From CAYTGM01 sp964437365 (GTDB lineage Bacteria > Sumerlaeota > Sumerlaeia > SLMS01), in NCBI GenBank assembly GCA_964437365.1, contig CAYTGM010000020.1, positions 38,258 through 102,257 on the forward strand: 64,000 bases of DNA, written 5' to 3'. Position numbers and translations under genes: made by a program. Shown here piece after piece: positions 60,731 to 64,000 of the stretch (position 1 is its first letter; each line of letters opens with the position of its first letter). The notes under the pieces are model-generated. The model worked only from the letters and a program-made list of their open reading frames with translations. It did not search any database and had not been told where the DNA came from.

Positions 60731-61657
60731 ATGGCGACAATTATTCAAGGTTATAAAGATTCAAGTGATCTGCTCGATAAACCAAGACTCCTCAGGGAGA
60801 GAGCAGGGGAGGACGGTTACTTATTTTTTCGTCAACTACTTCCAGAGGATGTTGTGTTGGAGTTACGTAAGCAAATCCTTCAAATCCTGGCGAAGTATGG
60901 TTGGGTGGACGAATCAAAGCCACTGATGGAGGCATGGGCAGATATTGAGGCGATCAGGAATGAGGACGTTGAGAAGATGACTGCTGCCGGGGTAGGAGTT
61001 CATGCTCAGGCATACAAAGATATTCAATGTCTTGAACTGTTTCATAAGCTTCCGCATCACCCAAAGCTTATAGATATCTATAACATCCTTTTTGACGGAC
61101 CAGTTCTTCCCCATCCACGGCATATTGCCCGTCTGATGCTTCCAGCAGATTTCAATAAAGCAACGCCACCTCATCAGGATCATATTCATATTCAAGGCAC
61201 GGAGAATGTGTGGACCTCCTGGTTGCCCCTTGGTGACATTCCAAAGTCTTTAGGCAATCTCAGCGTCATCCCCGGTTCTCACAAGGCGGGATTGATGACT
61301 GTTGCTCCGGCGGAAGGGGCAGGTGGACTCGCAGCCCAGCTTTGTGGAAATGATCATCAATGGATAGAAGATGATTTCAAGACAGGTGACGTATTAATGT
61401 TTCCAAGTCTCACCATCCACAAATCTATCACGCCCACTAATCATAAGAATATCCGGCTCTCTGTAGATTACCGCTATCAGTCTGCCAGTGAAGTTATCGA
61501 AGAAGGGTCACTTGGTATTCATGCTGGAGTGGCTACCTGGGAAGAGGTTTATGAAAACTGGGAATCTGACGATCTTCAATATTATTGGAAAAAGCATAAG
61601 CTTTCATTCAAGGAGTGGGACGATTCTATTCGTTGGCAGAAAGAGAAAATTTGCTGA
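60731..61657 (+). CDS. Second PhyH-family Fe(II)/2-oxoglutarate oxygenase
   Basis: A 308-residue relative of the PhyH family, different in sequence from the first. Iron ligands: HQD in PPHQDHIHIQG and the His in FPSLTIHKSITPTN; the Arg in NIRLSVDYRYQ binds 2-oxoglutarate. The N-terminal half is helical (GEDGYLFFRQLLPEDVVLELR), and the C-terminus contains a Trp-rich helical tail (ATWEEVYENWESDDLQYYW). AAGG precedes the ATG. It is divergent from the AraC gene and followed by a terminator, then the TIM-barrel regulator. The pair of oxygenases with a regulator suggests one pathway. Confidence 0.9.
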   Translation: MATIIQGYKDSSDLLDKPRLLRERAGEDGYLFFRQLLPEDVVLELRKQILQILAKYGWVDESKPLMEAWADIEAIRNEDVEKMTAAGVGVHAQAYKDIQCLELFHKLPHHPKLIDIYNILFDGPVLPHPRHIARLMLPADFNKATPPHQDHIHIQGTENVWTSWLPLGDIPKSLGNLSVIPGSHKAGLMTVAPAEGAGGLAAQLCGNDHQWIEDDFKTGDVLMFPSLTIHKSITPTNHKNIRLSVDYRYQSASEVIEEGSLGIHAGVATWEEVYENWESDDLQYYWKKHKLSFKEWDDSIRWQKEKIC

Positions 61658-61714
61658 CTGAACCTAATCTATCCCTTTTGTAAGTTTACTTCTTACACGT
61701 ACCTCTCTCACCTG

Positions 61715-61745
61715 ATGGCTCTCCTTTTTGGGAGGGCCATTTCTT
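61715..61745 (+). terminator. Terminator behind the second PhyH gene
   Basis: ATGGCTCTCC and GGAGGGCCAT pair over 10 bp with one T-G wobble, around a 6-nt loop, followed by TTTCTT. Confidence 0.75.
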
Positions 61746-61820
61746 ATTGAAAGGAAGACAATTCCTCTTGGCATTTCAAGAGGTAGCATTGTTTAGTAAC
61801 CGTATAGAGGCTGTATATCT

Positions 61821-63590
61821 ATGATTCCTGCATCTCTCGCCAAAAAAATCAAAAGTGACACTCGACTCGTTGGAGCCGCGGTCGGAAGCGGTATGGCAGC
61901 CCAGGCCGCTGAAGCGGGTGGAGCTGACTTTCTCATGGTTCTGAGTGCGGGCTTCTTTCGTACAATTGGTTGCAGTTCCATGGCGGCTCTCATGCCCTTC
62001 GCGAATGCTAATGAATTGACCTGGCAGACTGCTGTTAAGACCGTATTACCTCGTATCCAAAACTGTCCTACTTATATCGGAGTTTGTGCTCAAGACCCTG
62101 GTCTTCACTTTGAATCACTCTTTCGTCGTGTTGATGAAGCCGGGCTGGCAGGGATCACAAACTTCCCGTCCGTCGGCTTTCTAGATGGAAATTATCGCGC
62201 AGCCCTTGAAGAAGCAGGTGTTGGGTTCGACCGTGAGGTAGAGTTACTTTCTGCAGCGCGGAAAGCCGGGTTGGGAACGATTGGTTTCTGTTTCAATGAG
62301 AAAGAAGCCATCGCCCTTGCAGGAAAAAAAATCGATTTTATTAATGTGGACCTTGGCTTTGCCAGGTGGCGCGAGATTGATCGGGAAGAGCAGCAAAGAC
62401 ATCTGGATAAGGCCGTTGAAGAAATTACATCGATAGAATCAGCCGTCAGGAAAATCAGGAAGAACGCAAACATTACTGTTTACGGAGGTGTTGTAACATT
62501 ACCTCAAGACAGTGCTTTTGTCTATCAGCGTACTGGAGTCTGTGGGTATATCGGAGGAAGCACGATCGAGCGGTTTCCCGCTGCACCATTAATTACACAA
62601 ACGGTTAAAGCATTTCGTAGAGTGTCGGATCGAAACTGGGATCATAATCGGCTCGGTTCATTAATCGGAACGGGACCAGTGATGAACCGTCTCTTTGACA
62701 TGATTCGTCTAGCAGCCGAATCAGATGCTCCCGTGCTCTTACTGGGAGAAAGTGGGACAGGGAAAGAGCTTGCCGCACGGGAAATCCACAGGCTCAGCAG
62801 CAGAAGCAGAAAATCAATGGTTGGAGTTAATTGCGGCTCTATCAGCGAGAGTCTAGCAATGAGCGAACTTTTCGGTCATGAAAGAGGGGCGTTCACTGGC
62901 GCTCACTCTACTCACCGCGGAAAGTTCGAACAGGCTCATCAGACAACGCTCTTCATGGACGAAGTGGGTGAGCTTCCATTGGAGGTTCAATCAAGCCTGT
63001 TGAGAGTTCTTCAGGAAAGAGAGATTGTCCGTGTAGGGGGCGATCGAACTATACCTGTGGATGTGCGTCTCATTGCTGCCACGAATAAAGACCTCAAAAA
63101 ATCTGTTAAATCAGGAGCCTTTAGACTCGATCTCTATTATCGACTTAGTATCGTTGTGATTCGGATTCCTCCTCTCAGAGAGAGGAAAGACGACATTCCT
63201 GGACTCACCATGGAGATTTGTCATGAGCTTTGTAGAAGATATGAGGTGCCCACACCGTCTATACCCAAACATGTAATGGATTCGTTTGTCGAACACGACT
63301 GGCCAGGAAATATTCGCGAATTGCGCAATGCGATTGAGCGGTGCCTGATTCTCGGCAGGGGAGAACCGTTTCAACTGGAATGGCTGTCAGATCATTTTGA
63401 AATGTCAGATATACTTCGAGATGAAAGCAATCAGATCACAACCGCTCATGATAGAAGTGAGCTGAAGGCCAGCCTACCCACATTGATGAAAAAGCATCGC
63501 GGGAATAAATCTGCTGTGGCGAGAGAACTGGGCATTACGCGAAAGACGCTCTATGAGTGGTTGGGCCAGTTGGTTGATTCTTCTGAATAA
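61821..63590 (+). CDS. TIM-barrel (PEP-hydrolase-like) protein fused to sigma-54 activator
   Basis: 589 residues in three parts. Residues 1-270 form a TIM barrel of the PF09370 (phosphoenolpyruvate hydrolase-like / TIM-br_sig_trns) type: GSGMAAQAAEAGGADFLMVLSAGFFR, GVCAQDPG, GLAGITNFPSVGFLDG and VYGGVVTLPQDSAF. Residues ~290-515 are a sigma-54 AAA+ domain with Walker A GESGTGKE, GAFTGA and Walker B FMDEVGEL. The end is a Fis-type HTH (NKSAVARELGITRKTLYEWL). There is no receiver domain, so the barrel is probably the ligand sensor. The domain order is known in this family, but the ligand is not. It follows the PhyH gene in the same direction after a terminator. Confidence 0.9.
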   Translation: MIPASLAKKIKSDTRLVGAAVGSGMAAQAAEAGGADFLMVLSAGFFRTIGCSSMAALMPFANANELTWQTAVKTVLPRIQNCPTYIGVCAQDPGLHFESLFRRVDEAGLAGITNFPSVGFLDGNYRAALEEAGVGFDREVELLSAARKAGLGTIGFCFNEKEAIALAGKKIDFINVDLGFARWREIDREEQQRHLDKAVEEITSIESAVRKIRKNANITVYGGVVTLPQDSAFVYQRTGVCGYIGGSTIERFPAAPLITQTVKAFRRVSDRNWDHNRLGSLIGTGPVMNRLFDMIRLAAESDAPVLLLGESGTGKELAAREIHRLSSRSRKSMVGVNCGSISESLAMSELFGHERGAFTGAHSTHRGKFEQAHQTTLFMDEVGELPLEVQSSLLRVLQEREIVRVGGDRTIPVDVRLIAATNKDLKKSVKSGAFRLDLYYRLSIVVIRIPPLRERKDDIPGLTMEICHELCRRYEVPTPSIPKHVMDSFVEHDWPGNIRELRNAIERCLILGRGEPFQLEWLSDHFEMSDILRDESNQITTAHDRSELKASLPTLMKKHRGNKSAVARELGITRKTLYEWLGQLVDSSE

Positions 63591-63709
63591 ATCTTATTTT
63601 ATTTGATAATTTAGTCTTCTTCAGGATTTTATAGCTCTTAAAGTTGGGCATTTTCTTGCTACTTAATCATATAAGCTTTCTGGGATTCATCTATAAGGTC
63701 CTTTCTCTC

Positions 63710-64000
63710 ATGTCCATTCATCATCAGATTTTAGTCGTTCTAGCTACCTTCATCGGTACCACGTCTGCTAATGCAGAAGTGGTCCCACTGGTTAATGGTG
63801 ACTTTGAAGAACCTGTTCTTAAACAAAGCACGATGGAAGGGCTTGTAGGATGGCAAGGGGATCAAGTCGAGACCGCAATTGGCGCAGACTTACAGCCACC
63901 GGTGCCAGCAGCAGGTGGAAATCAGATAGCCTATAGTCCAAGCCCTGAAGGTGACAACTTCTTATTCTATCAGCAATCCTCAGAACCTATTCAGGAAGAT
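63710..64000 (+). CDS. Secreted protein with N-terminal NGDFE-type module, cut by window edge
   Basis: An ATG opens a frame that continues to the right edge (97 residues). The signal peptide ends SANAE. It is followed by VPLVNGDFEEPVLKQ, GLVGWQGDQ and AAGGNQIAYSPSPEGD, with an FYQQ strand. The same order (N-x-x-FE-x-P, GW-x-x, G-N-Q) opens the beta-helix protein at the left edge, so both probably start with the same type of galactose-binding-like module. The remainder is unseen. Confidence 0.8.
   Translation, partial: MSIHHQILVVLATFIGTTSANAEVVPLVNGDFEEPVLKQSTMEGLVGWQGDQVETAIGADLQPPVPAAGGNQIAYSPSPEGDNFLFYQQSSEPIQED

Overview
The window reads as chromosomal DNA of a free-living Gram-negative heterotroph. 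It has an outer-membrane lipid-transport (Mla/MCE) pair, several lipoproteins, cytochrome bd oxidase, a monomeric NADP-isocitrate dehydrogenase, secreted glycoside hydrolases, phytanoyl-CoA-dioxygenase-like enzymes and sigma-54 regulators. By family content (DUF2723 and PMT-type glycosyltransferases, a laminin-G/DUF1080-like insert in a GH51 enzyme, a TIM-barrel/sigma-54 fusion, lamin-tail and beta-helix exoproteins) a PVC-group bacterium, perhaps a marine Verrucomicrobiota or relative, fits best. This is inference; no rRNA or other phylogenetic marker is present. No tRNA, rRNA, insertion sequence, prophage or CRISPR array was seen.

Layout. 1-2264 (-): a secreted beta-helix protein running off the left edge. 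2727-5944 (-): a molybdate operon, HTH-PBP regulator followed by modABC with translational overlaps. 6283-10122: a secreted GH51 arabinofuranosidase and a divergent secreted propeller-like protein. 10273-16151: icd, an MFS transporter, an exported DJ-1/PfpI protein and an Rv2258c-like methyltransferase. 16535-21415: an exported GH13 enzyme, a DUF4174 lipoprotein and cydAB. 21766-30023: a lamin-tail exoprotein, a lipoprotein nitrilase homologue, an acyltransferase, a large propeller protein, two orphans and a Tat-type phosphoesterase. 30110-40358 (-): a long envelope cluster of small protein, catalytically degenerate class-C beta-lactamase homologue, MlaF, MlaD, two PMT-like glycosyltransferases, a DUF2723 protein, a polyprenyl-phosphate GT2 and UppP.

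40505-46137: a membrane orphan, metY-metX (methionine by direct sulfhydrylation), a GNAT enzyme, mtnA (methylthioadenosine salvage) and an exported orphan. 46620-51572 (-): an NtrC-type response regulator with a multi-PAS/GAF histidine kinase. 51747-57098: an S24/S26-like peptidase overlapping a DUF3109 gene, a membrane-anchored TPR-like protein and an orphan GspE/PilT-type ATPase. 57615-63590: an exoprotein built of two tandem copies of one module, two PhyH-family oxygenases, an AraC regulator, and a TIM-barrel protein fused to a sigma-54 activator. The right edge cuts another secreted protein.

The most unusual non-coding signal is a pair of ~116-118 bp elements (6105-6220 and 55648-55765, opposite orientation, 50/54 identical in the core). 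Each has nested inverted repeats, and the outer arms differ in sequence between copies yet remain self-complementary. Other items worth checking are a hairpin that buries the mtnA Shine-Dalgarno, an 11-bp-phased tandem palindrome before cydA, and the beta-lactamase fold that has lost SxxK and YxN beside mlaFD. I found no convincing new defence or mobile system.
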